From the NCBI RefSeq assembly GCF_036346855.1, contig NZ_CP107841.1, forward strand, positions 6,824,001 through 6,888,000: a stretch of DNA of 64,000 bases. The letters run 5' to 3'. The notes beneath the pieces were generated by a model. The model ran no database searches. It had not been told where the DNA came from and saw nothing but the letters and a program-made list of their open reading frames with translations. The DNA comes from Streptomyces europaeiscabiei. GTDB taxonomy: Bacteria > Actinomycetota > Actinomycetes > Streptomycetales > Streptomycetaceae. Shown one piece after another: positions 17,053-26,590 of the stretch. Each line of letters begins with the position of its first letter. Positions within the stretch are counted from its first letter, which is position 1. A program made the translations under genes and the position numbers.

Positions 17053-17754
17053 CGGTGCGGGTGGAGCCGGCGAAGGCAGCGGGCCCCGGCGGCCGCCTGC
17101 GTTGTGCGGTCCAGGGTGCGGTGAGCGCAGAGTGGCGCTCACCGTGGCTCCCACCGTACCTACGCGCGGGTAGGGAAAACCCTTCATTACGGGAGAAGGG
17201 AGTCTCGGCATGGCCGGTTCCCACTACGCTCCTGGGTACACAGGTTTCTCCAAGGGCACGTCGGTGCATCCCGCGAATGTTGTCGCGCCGCTTCCGAACG
17301 ACAGCCCGACGGCCAGAATTTGGCGGAGACATGTCGGCTGAGGGCGGAGGGAATTTCCCCTCGCTCGAGACAGGTGAGAGTGCCATCGGCACCCCCTGCA
17401 CGAGAGTGGCTTTTCCGCAACCCATTTTTCCTTCGGTTGCGTCCGGAATGCGGACAGCCGCGACCGATAAGCGTGTAACAAGTCCGTTTCGCAGGGATCT
17501 CTCACCAAACCCTTTGTCCGGATTTTGGAAGAAGTAGGCGCAAGGTGTGATCGAACCGAGACCTTGCGAAGGTGGTCGAGCGCTGGCCCATGGCAGATAG
17601 TTAGGCGCGTAGAGCTCGGGGCAAAGGGTCACGCGTCTAGGGGGACGTCGACTCCACGAGCCAGGGGACTATCCGACTTTCTTCGTCGCACGTGTCGACG
17701 CTGTGTCTGGTATCCCCTCCTGTGGTGAACAAATGGACTCATGAGGAGGAACCC
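17053..17754. promoter_or_regulatory. 700-bp leader/control region of the bldK-like operon
   Basis: No supported gene in about 700 bases. The composition is clearly less GC-rich than the coding DNA around it, especially 17160-17530. Visible small elements: a perfect 8-bp stem GGTGAGCG/CGCTCACC (17120-17143), a GGGAATTTCCC palindrome near 17350 and a CAAGGT/ACCTTG stem near 17540. No known riboswitch class is recognised. It ends in GAGGAGGA ahead of ATG 17755. The length suggests a long 5' untranslated region or several promoters with developmental control; that is inference. Confidence 0.6.
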
Positions 17755-19389
17755 ATGCGGGGTGCGAAGAGCGCCAAGTGGGTGGCGATAGCCGCGGTTG
17801 TGGCGCTGAGCGTGACCGCTTGTGGTGGTGGCGGTGATGACGGCGGCGACAAGGGGAACGACAAGGGCGCCGTTGACGCCAAGGGGATCGTGACGTTCGA
17901 GAGCGGTGAGCCGCAGAACCCGCTGCAGCCGGCGAACACGATGGAGAGCTACGGCTCCGACGTCGTCACCTCGCTCTTCGATACCCTTGTCGACTACGAG
18001 AACGGTAGCGGCAAGATCACCTACACCAACGCCGAGTCCATCACCACGGATGACTCGAAGGTGTGGACCGTCAAGCTCAAGGCGGGCTGGAAGTTCCACA
18101 ACGGTGAGGCGGTCACCGCCAAGTCCTATGTCGACGCGTGGAACTGGGCCGCGAACATCGCGAACAACCAGACCAACGCCTCCTGGTTCTCCGACATCGA
18201 GGGCTACGCCGACGTCCACCCGGAGAAGGGCAAGGCCAAGAAGGACGCCATGTCCGGCCTGAAGGTCGTCGACGACAACACCTTCACCATCACCCTGAGC
18301 GCGCCGCTCGCGTACTTCGAGTACAAGCTCGCGTACAACGTCTTCGCGCCGCTCCCGTCCGGCTTCTTCAAGGACCCCGAGGGCTACGGCGAGAAGCCGG
18401 TCGGCAACGGTCCCTACGAGTTCGTCAAGTGGGACCACAAGAAGTCGATCGAGGTGAAGACGTACGCCGGCTACAAGGGCCCGAACAAGGCCAAGAACGG
18501 CGGTGTGCTCTTCAAGAACTACACCGGGCCCGAGGCCTCCTACGCCGACCTGCTCTCGGACAAGGTCGACGTCATCCGCCAGGTTCCGGCCGCGAGCCTC
18601 GCGAACTACAAGACCGACCTGGGTGACCGCGCCGTCGACCAGGACTACTCGGCCGTCCAGTCCATCGTTCCGGCCTTCTACACCAAGCAGTGGAAGGGCA
18701 TCGACAACCGGGTCCTCCAGGGCCTGTCGATGGCGATCGACCGTGACACGATCACCAAGACCGTGCTTCAGGACACCCGTACGCCGGCCACCGGCTGGGT
18801 CGCCCAGGGTGTGCTCGGCTTCAAGGCCGGTGCCGCAGGTGACGTCACCAAGTACAACCCGGCCGAGGCCAAGAAGCTGATCAAGGCCGGTGGCGGTGTC
18901 CCCGGCAACAAGATCACCATCCAGTTCAACGCGGACGGCGGCCACGGCGAGTGGGTCGAGGCGGTCTGCAACAGCATCCGTGAGGCCACCGGCGTCGAGT
19001 GCTCCGGCGACTCCAAGGCCGACTTCCAGACCGACCTCGAGGCGCGTGACGCCAAGGAGGTCAAGTCGATGTACCGCGGTGGCTGGGTGCTCGACTACCC
19101 GTTCAACGGCAACTTCCTCCGTGACCTCTACGGGACCGGTGTGGCCGGCAACACCAGTGGCTACTCGAACAAGGCCTTCGACGCCCTGGTGAAGGAGGCC
19201 GACGGCGCGCCCACCATCGAGAAGTCGGCAGAGCTGTACCAGCAGGCTGAGAAGTCCCTGGTCGACAACATGCCGTCCATCCCGCTCTGGTACTACAAGG
19301 TCAACTCGGGCTACTCGAACAACGTGCAGAACGTGAAGTTCAACCAGGCCGGTGACCCGATCCTCAACGAGATCGAAGTCAAGAAGTAA
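17755..19389 (+). CDS. bldKB: oligopeptide-binding lipoprotein, probable BldKB
   Basis: 544 residues, extracellular lipid-anchored receptor of an oligopeptide ABC importer. Signal peptide with lipobox SVTAC, a short Gly/Asp-rich linker, then the family 5 binding fold (WKFHNGEAVTAKSYVDAWNW is the characteristic motif). First of five same-strand genes with permeases and ATPases behind it. The position directly after typA agrees with the bldK locus, whose product imports an extracellular oligopeptide signal needed for aerial growth in S. coelicolor. The assignment rests on family and remembered position; the importer at 34343-40410 is closely related and cannot be excluded as the functional BldK. 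ATG 17755 has a close GAGGAGGA site. Confidence 0.72.
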   Translation: MRGAKSAKWVAIAAVVALSVTACGGGGDDGGDKGNDKGAVDAKGIVTFESGEPQNPLQPANTMESYGSDVVTSLFDTLVDYENGSGKITYTNAESITTDDSKVWTVKLKAGWKFHNGEAVTAKSYVDAWNWAANIANNQTNASWFSDIEGYADVHPEKGKAKKDAMSGLKVVDDNTFTITLSAPLAYFEYKLAYNVFAPLPSGFFKDPEGYGEKPVGNGPYEFVKWDHKKSIEVKTYAGYKGPNKAKNGGVLFKNYTGPEASYADLLSDKVDVIRQVPAASLANYKTDLGDRAVDQDYSAVQSIVPAFYTKQWKGIDNRVLQGLSMAIDRDTITKTVLQDTRTPATGWVAQGVLGFKAGAAGDVTKYNPAEAKKLIKAGGGVPGNKITIQFNADGGHGEWVEAVCNSIREATGVECSGDSKADFQTDLEARDAKEVKSMYRGGWVLDYPFNGNFLRDLYGTGVAGNTSGYSNKAFDALVKEADGAPTIEKSAELYQQAEKSLVDNMPSIPLWYYKVNSGYSNNVQNVKFNQAGDPILNEIEVKK

Positions 19390-19410
19390 CGATCGTCGGC
19401 TACTTGGAGA

Positions 19411-19443
19411 GGCGGTACCGCGGAACAACTCCGCGGTACCGCC
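19411..19443 (+). terminator. hairpin between binding protein and permease genes, probable attenuator
   Basis: A perfect 14-bp stem (GGCGGTACCGCGGA and its complement) with a five-base loop, 21 bases after the SBP stop. In importer operons such a hairpin commonly lets the binding protein be made in excess over the membrane parts. Confidence 0.85.
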
Positions 19444-19514
19444 CTCCAGGTGCGTGGTCACACGGCCGGGGGGACCCGCGACCACGCGCTTCACCGACCT
19501 GAGACGGAGGCACG

Positions 19515-20444
19515 ATGGGGCGCTATGTCGCACGACGACTGCTCCAGATGATCCCGGTCTTCTTCGGGACCACACTGCTCATCTTCCTTATGGTGTACGC
19601 GCTGCCCGGTGACCCGGTTCGGGCCATGTTCGGCGACAAGGGAGCCGACCCCGCCACCCTCGCCGCGCTGCGACACAAGTTCGGTCTCGACCAGCCGCTC
19701 TGGAAGCAGTATGTCGACTACATGTCAGGCATTCTCTTCCACTTCGACTTCGGTGACACCTTCGCCGGCAGACCTGTCGCGGAGGAGATCGGCCGTGTCT
19801 TCCCCACGACGATCCGACTCGCCACGGTCGCCTTCGTCATCGAACTCGTCCTTGGTGTCGCCCTCGGCATCCTCGCGGGCCTGAAGGTCGGACGCGCCGC
19901 GGACACCCTCGTTCTGGTCTTCACCCTGTTGGTGATCTCCGTACCGGTCTTCGTCCTGGCGTTCATCCTGCGTCAGGTCTTCTCGTTCAACCTGGGCTGG
20001 GTCTCCCCCAACGTCCAGAACGCCGAGAACTGGAACGAGTTGATCCTGCCCGGAGCCGTCCTGGCCTCGCTCTCGCTGGCGTATGTGGCGAGGCTGACCC
20101 GTACCTCGATCGCCGAGAACCTGCGCTCCGACTACATGCGCACAGCCGTGGCCAAGGGGCTGCCGCGCCGCCGTGTCGTCGGTGTCCACCTGATGCGCAA
20201 CTCGCTGATCCCCGTGGTCACCTACCTCGGCACGGACATCGGTTCACTGATGGCCGGAGCGGTCGTCACCGAGGGCATCTTCAATGTGCCGGGCGTCGGC
20301 AACGCCCTCTACATCGCGCTGTTCCGGCGAGAGGGCTCCACGATCGTCGGCATCGTCACCATCCTGGTGCTGGTGTACCTGATGGCAAGCCTGCTCATCG
20401 ACCTGCTCTACGCGGTCCTGGACCCGAGGATCCGTTATGCCTGA
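19515..20444 (+). CDS. bldKA: oligopeptide ABC transporter permease, OppB/DppB type (probable BldKA)
   Basis: 309 residues, six predicted membrane segments beginning with LLQMIPVFFGTTLLIFLMVY. It carries the family opening MGRYVARR, the LPGDPVR motif after helix 1 and the EAA loop AVAKGLPRRRVVGVHLMRNS that contacts an ATPase. ATG 19515 follows GGAGG. It overlaps the next permease by eight bases. The symbol assumes that this operon is bldK; in S. coelicolor both bldKA and bldKC are permeases, and my memory of the exact gene order there is not firm. Confidence 0.68.
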   Translation: MGRYVARRLLQMIPVFFGTTLLIFLMVYALPGDPVRAMFGDKGADPATLAALRHKFGLDQPLWKQYVDYMSGILFHFDFGDTFAGRPVAEEIGRVFPTTIRLATVAFVIELVLGVALGILAGLKVGRAADTLVLVFTLLVISVPVFVLAFILRQVFSFNLGWVSPNVQNAENWNELILPGAVLASLSLAYVARLTRTSIAENLRSDYMRTAVAKGLPRRRVVGVHLMRNSLIPVVTYLGTDIGSLMAGAVVTEGIFNVPGVGNALYIALFRREGSTIVGIVTILVLVYLMASLLIDLLYAVLDPRIRYA

Positions 20445-21420
20445 CGTGACCAAGGACGCGGCCGAGGAAGCGAACAAGACCGCAGGCGGGGGGACACCGG
20501 CGGACGCCCTCGTCCCGCCACAGGCGACACCGGCTCAGGAACCCGCCCGCCAGGAGAAACCTGCCAGCCTCTGGTCGAACGCCTGGCGCGACCTGCGGCG
20601 CAACCCGTACTTCATCGTCTCCGCGGCGTTGATCCTGTTGCTGCTGATCATCGCGGCCTTCCCCGGCCTCTTCTCCAGCGGTGACCCTCGCTCCGGCGAT
20701 CTGCGCAACCACTATCTGGGCGAGCCGCAGCTCGGCCACTGGTTCTCCCCGGAGTGGCTGGGCTACGACGGCCAGGGACGGTCCATCTACACCCGGCTCA
20801 TATTCGGCGCCCGCGCGTCGATCTTCGTCGGTGTGGGTGTCACCGTACTGACCACTGTCGTCGGCGGCTTCGTGGGTATGCTCGCCGGTTACTTCGGCGG
20901 CTGGATCGACTCGGTGCTCTCCCGCATCACCGACGTCTTCTTCGGTATCCCGTTCCTCCTCGGCGCCCTCATCGTGCTCAACTCCTTCGAGACGCGCTCG
21001 ATCATCGTCGTCATCCTCGCGATGTCCTTCCTGGGGTGGACCCAGGTGGCCCGCGTCATGCGAGGTGCGGTGATCACCAACAAGCAGGCGGACTATGTGC
21101 ACGCCGCCAAGGCCCTCGGCGCGAGCACCCCTCGGATCCTGGCCCGGCACATCCTGCCGAACGCCATCGCCCCGGTGATCGTTGTCGCGACGATCTCGCT
21201 GGGTATCTACATCTCGACCGAGGCGACCCTGTCCTTCCTGGGTATCGGCCTCGCCGACCCCACCGTGTCCTGGGGCATGGACATCTCATCGGCCTCCAAG
21301 GTCATTCGGAACGCGCCGCACGTACTGTTCTTCCCGGCGGCGATGCTGTCGGTGACCGTGCTCGCGTTCATCATGCTCGGCGACGCGGTGCGCGACGCCC
21401 TCGACCCCAAGCTGCGCTGA
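20437..21420 (+). CDS. bldKC: oligopeptide ABC transporter permease, OppC/DppC type (probable BldKC)
   Basis: 327 residues with a charged Pro/Glu-rich cytoplasmic N-terminus of about 45 residues, then SLWSNAWRDLRRNP, the typical OppC N-terminal motif, and six membrane segments. The EAA loop is AAKALGASTPRILARHILPN. The end, LGDAVRDALDPKLR, is the standard OppC ending. Start ATG 20437 lies inside the end of the previous gene, giving translational coupling; the next gene starts 12 bases after its stop. Confidence 0.68.
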   Translation: MPDVTKDAAEEANKTAGGGTPADALVPPQATPAQEPARQEKPASLWSNAWRDLRRNPYFIVSAALILLLLIIAAFPGLFSSGDPRSGDLRNHYLGEPQLGHWFSPEWLGYDGQGRSIYTRLIFGARASIFVGVGVTVLTTVVGGFVGMLAGYFGGWIDSVLSRITDVFFGIPFLLGALIVLNSFETRSIIVVILAMSFLGWTQVARVMRGAVITNKQADYVHAAKALGASTPRILARHILPNAIAPVIVVATISLGIYISTEATLSFLGIGLADPTVSWGMDISSASKVIRNAPHVLFFPAAMLSVTVLAFIMLGDAVRDALDPKLR

Positions 21421-21432
21421 GGAGGGCGTACG

Positions 21433-22491
21433 TTGACCATCATCGACAACACCGACGTCTTCCCCGCACCCCGCGGGCATGAGGACGAAAGCGCCCCGCT
21501 GCTCGAAGTCCGGGATCTGCACGTGGAGTTCCACACCCGCGACGGAGTGGCCAAGGCCGTCAACGGAGTGAACTACAGCGTGAACGCCGGCGAAACCCTC
21601 GCCGTGCTCGGAGAGTCCGGCTCCGGCAAGTCGGTCACCGCGCAGGCGATCATGGGCATCCTGGACATGCCCCCGGCGAGGATCCCGCAGGGCGAGATCC
21701 TCTACCGCGGCCAGGACATGTTGAAGATGTCCGCCGAGGAGCGCCGGAAGCTGCGCGGCACCACGATCGCCATGATCTTCCAGGATGCGCTCAGCTCGCT
21801 GAACCCGGTGCTCAGCGTCGGCTACCAGCTCGGTGAGATGTACCGGGTCCACCAGGGTCTCTCCAAGAAGAACGCCAAGGCCAAGGCGATCGAACTGATG
21901 GACCGGGTCAAGATCCCCGCCGCCGCGGCGCGGGTCAACGACTACCCGCACCAGTTCTCCGGCGGTATGCGCCAGCGCATCATGATCGCCATGGCGCTGG
22001 CCCTGGAACCCGATCTGATCATCGCCGACGAGCCCACCACCGCCCTTGACGTGACGGTGCAGGCCCAGGTCATGGACCTGCTCGCCGAACTTCAGCGCGA
22101 GTACCACATGGGCCTGATCCTGATCACCCACGACCTGGGTGTCGTCGCCGACGTCGCTGACAAGATCGCGGTCATGTACGCGGGCCGGATCGTCGAGCAG
22201 GCCCCGGTCCACGAGATCTACAAGAGGCCGGCGCACCCCTACACCAAGGGTCTGCTGGAGTCGATCCCGCGCCTGGACCAGAAGGGCAGGGAGCTGTACG
22301 CGATCAAGGGTCTGCCGCCCAACCTGCTGCACGTCCCGACCGGTTGCGCCTTCAACCCGCGCTGCCCCCAGGCGCAGGACGTCTGCACCACGGAGATCCC
22401 GGCGCTGCTCCAGGTGACCGAGCCGGACGGCAGCGAGCTCACCGGCCGCGGCAGTGCGTGCCACTTCTGGAAGGACACGATCCATGGCTGA
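21433..22491 (+). CDS. bldKD: oligopeptide ABC transporter ATPase, OppD/DppD type (probable BldKD)
   Basis: 352 residues. Walker A GESGSGKS at 60-67, signature FSGGMRQR at 175-182, Walker B LIIADE at 195-200 and switch His233. The C-terminal extension typical of oligopeptide ATPases carries four cysteines (305, 311, 318 and 343); in related actinobacterial OppD proteins such cysteines have been reported to hold an iron-sulfur cluster, so this is possible here. The start is TTG 21433 with GGAGGG at the right distance. It overlaps the second ATPase gene by eight bases. Confidence 0.7.
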   Translation: MTIIDNTDVFPAPRGHEDESAPLLEVRDLHVEFHTRDGVAKAVNGVNYSVNAGETLAVLGESGSGKSVTAQAIMGILDMPPARIPQGEILYRGQDMLKMSAEERRKLRGTTIAMIFQDALSSLNPVLSVGYQLGEMYRVHQGLSKKNAKAKAIELMDRVKIPAAAARVNDYPHQFSGGMRQRIMIAMALALEPDLIIADEPTTALDVTVQAQVMDLLAELQREYHMGLILITHDLGVVADVADKIAVMYAGRIVEQAPVHEIYKRPAHPYTKGLLESIPRLDQKGRELYAIKGLPPNLLHVPTGCAFNPRCPQAQDVCTTEIPALLQVTEPDGSELTGRGSACHFWKDTIHG

Positions 22492-23641
22492 GCTCAAGAA
22501 GACGGACGAGTCCGTCGGCGCCGTGGACGCCATGCCCAACGTCTCCGAGGTGGAGGTCGTCGACGCGCACTCCGAGGAGGAGGCGGTCGCGGCGATCGAG
22601 GCACCGGTCGAGCGCGGCGAACCGATCCTCCAGGTACGCAACCTGGTCAAGCACTTCCCGCTGACCCAGGGCATCCTCTTCAAACGCTCCATCGGCGCGG
22701 TCAAGGCCGTGGACGGGATCTCCTTCGATCTCTACCAGGGCGAGACGCTGGGCATCGTCGGCGAGTCCGGCTGCGGCAAGTCCACCGTGGCCAAACTGCT
22801 GATGAATCTGGAGCAGGCGACGGCGGGTGAGGTCTTCTACAAGGGCCAGGACATCACCAAGCTGTCCGGCCGCGCGCTGAAGGCCGTACGCCGGAACATC
22901 CAGATGGTGTTCCAGGACCCTTACACCTCGCTCAACCCCCGGATGACCGTGGGTGACATCATCGGCGAACCCTTCGACATCCACCCCGAAGTGGCGCCCA
23001 AGGGCGACCGGCGGCGCAAGGTGCAGGATCTGCTGGACGTGGTCGGGCTCAACCCCGAGTACATCAACCGGTACCCGCACCAGTTCTCCGGCGGTCAGCG
23101 CCAGCGCATCGGCATCGCCCGTGGGCTCGCGCTCAACCCGGAGATCATCATCTGCGACGAGCCGGTATCGGCGCTCGACGTGTCGGTTCAGGCGCAGGTG
23201 ATCAACCTGATGGAGAAGCTGCAGGACGAGTTCAACCTCTCCTACATCTTCATCGCACACGACCTGTCGATCGTGCGGCACATCTCCGACCGGGTCGGGG
23301 TCATGTACCTCGGCAAGATGGCGGAGATCGGGACGGACGAGCAGATCTACGAGCACCCGACGCATCCGTACACGCAGGCACTGCTCTCCGCGGTGCCCGT
23401 GCCGGACCCGGAGGCCCGTGAGGGCCGCGAGCGGATCATCCTCACGGGTGACGTGCCTTCTCCGGCCAACCCGCCGTCCGGCTGCCGCTTCCGCACTCGC
23501 TGTTGGAAAGCCGAGGACAGGTGCGCCGAGGAGGTCCCGCTGCTCGCGGTTCCCGACCGTTTCCAGGGCGTGGACTCCCCGGCGGCCCACGAGTCCGCGT
23601 GCCACTTCGCGGAGGAGAAGGACGTGGTCCACGCGGTCTGA
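22484..23641 (+). CDS. bldKE: oligopeptide ABC transporter ATPase, OppF/DppF type (probable BldKE)
   Basis: 385 residues. A variable acidic N-terminus of about 45 residues precedes the ABC domain: [13 protein letters not shown], Walker [10 protein letters not shown]-loop [10 protein letters not shown], signature FSGGQRQR, Walker [12 protein letters not shown] and H-loop IAHDLS. The C-terminal part has the cysteine-containing [10 protein letters not shown] and SACHFAEEK motifs. Together with the preceding ATPase it would form the heterodimeric motor of the importer. ATG 22484 lies within the end of the previous gene. A bidirectional terminator follows. Confidence 0.7.
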   Translation: MAELKKTDESVGAVDAMPNVSEVEVVDAHSEEEAVAAIEAPVERGEPILQVRNLVKHFPLTQGILFKRSIGAVKAVDGISFDLYQGETLGIVGESGCGKSTVAKLLMNLEQATAGEVFYKGQDITKLSGRALKAVRRNIQMVFQDPYTSLNPRMTVGDIIGEPFDIHPEVAPKGDRRRKVQDLLDVVGLNPEYINRYPHQFSGGQRQRIGIARGLALNPEIIICDEPVSALDVSVQAQVINLMEKLQDEFNLSYIFIAHDLSIVRHISDRVGVMYLGKMAEIGTDEQIYEHPTHPYTQALLSAVPVPDPEAREGRERIILTGDVPSPANPPSGCRFRTRCWKAEDRCAEEVPLLAVPDRFQGVDSPAAHESACHFAEEKDVVHAV

Positions 23642-23650
23642 CACCGCCTT

Positions 23651-23680
23651 GTTCCCGGCACCGGCTGCGGTGCCGGGAAC
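23651..23680. terminator. bidirectional hairpin terminator between convergent importers
   Basis: Perfect 13-bp stem GTTCCCGGCACCG/CGGTGCCGGGAAC with a four-base loop. It sits between the stop of the plus-strand operon (23641) and the stop of the minus-strand operon (23689) and can serve both. Confidence 0.9.
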
Positions 23681-23688
23681 TGGTGTTC

Positions 23689-24684
23689 TCAGGGACCGGC
23701 CGCTGCCGTGGCCCGTGCCCAGTGGCACGCCACCTGTGCCTCACCGCCCCCGTCCAGCACCTCCGGGTCCGCCGTCCGGCACGCCCCGGCCACTCCCGCC
23801 CGTTCCGCCTCCCCGTTCGCCAGGATCTGGCAGCGAGCGTGGAAACGGCAGCCGGAGGGGACGCGGGAGGGGTCCGGAGGCTCTCCAGTCAGCACCACCG
23901 GCTCGCCCGTCGCCTCGGGGAGGACGGACAACAACGCCTGCGTGTACGGATGTCGAGGCGCGGTCAGCACCTGCTCGACCTCGCCCGTCTCCACGATCCG
24001 GCCCAGGTACATGACCGCGACCCGGTCGGCGATGTTCCAGGCGAGCCCCAGATCGTGGGTCACCACCAGGGCGGACAGGCCCAGTTCGTCGCGCAGGCGC
24101 AGCAGGAGGGCGAGGATCTCGCCGCGCACGGACGCGTCGAGGGAAGCCACCGGCTCGTCGGCGACGATGAGTTCGGGGTCCAGAACGAGGGCACCCGCGA
24201 TCACCACACGCTGGCGCTGGCCGCCCGACAGTTCGTGCGGGTAGCGGAGGTAGAAGCGTTCGGGTGGCCGCAGGCCCGCCCGGGAGAGGGCGCGGGCCAC
24301 TGCCGTCTGTTCGTCGCCCGGGTATCTGTGGATGCGCAGACCTTCTGCCACCGCGTCGTACACCGTGTGCCTGGGGTTCAGCGATCCGCTCGGGTCCTGG
24401 AGCACCAATTGGGCCCGCCTGCGGTACGCCTTCAGGGCAGCCGATGAGTACTTGAGCCGCTGTCCGCCGAAACTGACGCTCCCCGAGGTCGGGGGCACCA
24501 GACCGAGCAGCGTGCGGGCCAGCGTCGTCTTGCCGCACCCCGACTCGCCGACGAGCGCCACGATCTCCCCGACACGGATGTCGAGCTCGACGCCGTCCAC
24601 GGCCCTGGCCGGCGCGTCACCGTGCCGCCCGGGGAACGCCACGTGCAGGCCCGTTGCCCTCAGCAGGGGTGCCGATGTCGTCAT
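23689..24684 (-). CDS. peptide ABC transporter ATPase, OppF type (second importer)
   Basis: 331 residues. Walker [10 protein letters not shown], signature LSGGQRQR, Walker B LIVADEPVASLD, H-loop THDLG and a shortened cysteine-containing C-terminus (SGCRFHARC). It is the last gene of a minus-strand importer whose genes all touch or overlap by four bases: its ATG 24684 overlaps the stop of the upstream ATPase gene. It is more diverged from both flanking bldK-like systems than those are from each other, which fits separate ancestry. The substrate is unknown; family membership suggests oligopeptides or dipeptides. Confidence 0.85.
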   Translation of the reverse strand: MTTSAPLLRATGLHVAFPGRHGDAPARAVDGVELDIRVGEIVALVGESGCGKTTLARTLLGLVPPTSGSVSFGGQRLKYSSAALKAYRRRAQLVLQDPSGSLNPRHTVYDAVAEGLRIHRYPGDEQTAVARALSRAGLRPPERFYLRYPHELSGGQRQRVVIAGALVLDPELIVADEPVASLDASVRGEILALLLRLRDELGLSALVVTHDLGLAWNIADRVAVMYLGRIVETGEVEQVLTAPRHPYTQALLSVLPEATGEPVVLTGEPPDPSRVPSGCRFHARCQILANGEAERAGVAGACRTADPEVLDGGGEAQVACHWARATAAAGP

Positions 24685-25670
24685 GCGCCGCTCCTCGTGA
24701 CCGGTTCGGCGGTGGTCCCCGGGCCTACGTGCAGGCAAGCCGCCCTCCGACCCGCACCCGCCTCCCGCAGTACCTGGTCCTGGCTGCCGCACTGGTCCAG
24801 TGCCACCGGGCAGCGCGGATGAAAGGTGCAGCCGGTCGGCAGGTCGGCCGGGTCCGGGGGGTCGCCGGGCAGGCCGCGCGGGGCGAAGCGGGAGGAGGGG
24901 GCGCCGATGCGGGGGAACGCGGCCGACAGGGCCCTGCCGTACGGGTGCAGGGCGTTCTCGTAGACCTCCCGGGCGGGTCCTTCCTCGACCACCCGGCCCG
25001 CGTACATCACCGCGAGCCGGTCGCAGGTGTCGGCGAGGACCGCCAGATCGTGACTGATCATGATCAGGCCCAGCCCCTGTTCGGCGACGAGTCGTTCGAT
25101 CAGCCGGAGAATCTGCGCCTGGATCATCACGTCCAGTGCGGTGGTCGGCTCGTCAGCGATGATCAGCCGTGGGTCGCAGGCCAGCGCCATGGCGATCATG
25201 ACGCGCTGACGTTGACCGCCGGAGAGTTCGTGTGGATACGCGGACGCCCGGGACGCCGGCAGACCGACCTGTTCGAGGAGTTCACCGGTCCGCTTACGTG
25301 CGGCGGCCGTGGTGGCTGCCTTCCTGTGCAGCAGGATCGGCTCCGCGATCTGGTCGCCGACGCGGTGGACGGCGTTCAGCGAGTGCATCGCTCCCTGGAA
25401 GACGATCGACGCTCCCGCCCAGCGGACCGCCCGGACCTGCCCCCAGCGCATCGTCAGTATGTCCTCGCCGTCCAGAAGAACCTCCCCGCTGACGCGCGTG
25501 CCGGCCGGAAGCAGCCGGAGCAGAGCGAGCGCCAGGGTGGACTTCCCGCAGCCGGACTCGCCTGCGATGCCCAGTTTCCGGCCGACCGCCAGCGACAGGT
25601 CGACACCCCGTACGGCGGCCGCTCCGCCCGCGTACGACACCTCCAGCTTCCGGACCTCCAGCAGGGTCAA
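24681..25670 (-). CDS. peptide ABC transporter ATPase, OppD type (second importer)
   Basis: 329 residues. Walker A GESGCGKS, the variant Q-loop region [14 protein letters not shown], signature LSGGQRQR, Walker [13 protein letters not shown] and H-loop SHDLA. The C-terminal extension has cysteines in [10 protein letters not shown] choose TTG 25670 because it overlaps the stop of the permease gene as TTGA and begins right at the family start (LLEVRKLEV); the frame is open further upstream but only as shadow sequence. The motor would pair with the OppF-type ATPase downstream. Confidence 0.82.
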   Translation of the reverse strand: MTLLEVRKLEVSYAGGAAAVRGVDLSLAVGRKLGIAGESGCGKSTLALALLRLLPAGTRVSGEVLLDGEDILTMRWGQVRAVRWAGASIVFQGAMHSLNAVHRVGDQIAEPILLHRKAATTAAARKRTGELLEQVGLPASRASAYPHELSGGQRQRVMIAMALACDPRLIIADEPTTALDVMIQAQILRLIERLVAEQGLGLIMISHDLAVLADTCDRLAVMYAGRVVEEGPAREVYENALHPYGRALSAAFPRIGAPSSRFAPRGLPGDPPDPADLPTGCTFHPRCPVALDQCGSQDQVLREAGAGRRAACLHVGPGTTAEPVTRSGA

Positions 25671-26590
25671 CGTGCCACTCCCAGCCTGGGGTTGAGCACG
25701 GCTTCCACCGCGCGGCCGCACAGGGTGAACGCGAGTGCGACCACGGCGATCGCGATCCCCGGCGGCACCAGATACCACCAGGCGCCCGAGCTGACCGCGC
25801 CCGCCTCCCGGGCTTCCTGGAGCATCCCACCCCAGGACACCACCGTCGGGTCGCCCAGGCCGAGGAAGGCCAGCGTCGCCTCGGCGAGGATGGAGGAGGA
25901 GATCATGAGGGTGGTCTGGGCCAGCACCAGGGGCATCACATTGGGCAGCACATGCCGGTACATGATGTGCCGGTGCCCACCGCCGAGTGCTTGCGCGCGC
26001 TCGATGTACGGCCGCGACTCCACCGCCAGCGTCTGTGCCCGGACCAGACGAGCCGTGGTCGGCCACGATGTCACGCCGATCGCCAGGACGATCGTGCCCA
26101 GCGAGCGGGACATGACGGTGGCGAGCGCGATGGCGAGCACCAGCGTCGGCATCACCAGGAACCAGTCCGTGACCCGCATCAGCACGGTGGCGTACGCACC
26201 GCGGAAGTGCCCGGCGGTGATCCCGACCAGCGCGCCGATCGCCACCGACAGCACGGCCGCGAGCAGACCGACGAGGAGCGAGACCCGTGAACCCCAGATG
26301 ACCAGGCCCAGGAGATCGCGCCCGAACCGGTCGGTGCCGAGCGGGAACTCCCCGCTCGGCACCTCCATCGGCCGGCCCGGCGCGCTGGTCACGGCGGCCA
26401 CGTCGGAGCCGACCGTCAGCGGCGCGGTCAGTGCCACCACAGCGAAGAGGGCAAGGGTGGCCAGGCCCAGGAGTCCGGCGCGCCGGGTGCGGTACTGCTT
26501 CCAGAACCGGGCGGCGGATTCACGGCGGCGGCGCCGGGCGAGCGCGCGTGGGCCGGCTTTCGCCACCGGGTCGTTCGCTTCGGTCGTCAT
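25667..26590 (-). CDS. peptide ABC transporter permease, OppC type (second importer)
   Basis: 307 residues, an Arg-rich N-terminus (ALARRRRRESAARFWKQY), six membrane segments and the EAA loop RAQALGGGHRHIMYRHVLPN. It has the OppC signature FPLGTDRFGRDLL in the first periplasmic loop. ATG 26590 overlaps the stop of the OppB-type gene as ATGA, and its own stop overlaps the TTG start of the ATPase gene. Confidence 0.87.
   Translation of the reverse strand: MTTEANDPVAKAGPRALARRRRRESAARFWKQYRTRRAGLLGLATLALFAVVALTAPLTVGSDVAAVTSAPGRPMEVPSGEFPLGTDRFGRDLLGLVIWGSRVSLLVGLLAAVLSVAIGALVGITAGHFRGAYATVLMRVTDWFLVMPTLVLAIALATVMSRSLGTIVLAIGVTSWPTTARLVRAQTLAVESRPYIERAQALGGGHRHIMYRHVLPNVMPLVLAQTTLMISSSILAEATLAFLGLGDPTVVSWGGMLQEAREAGAVSSGAWWYLVPPGIAIAVVALAFTLCGRAVEAVLNPRLGVAR

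Noticed and set aside
15040..17211. 723-codon minus-strand open frame opposite typA
   Set aside because: Antisense shadow of a certain gene; low-complexity composition and no family features.
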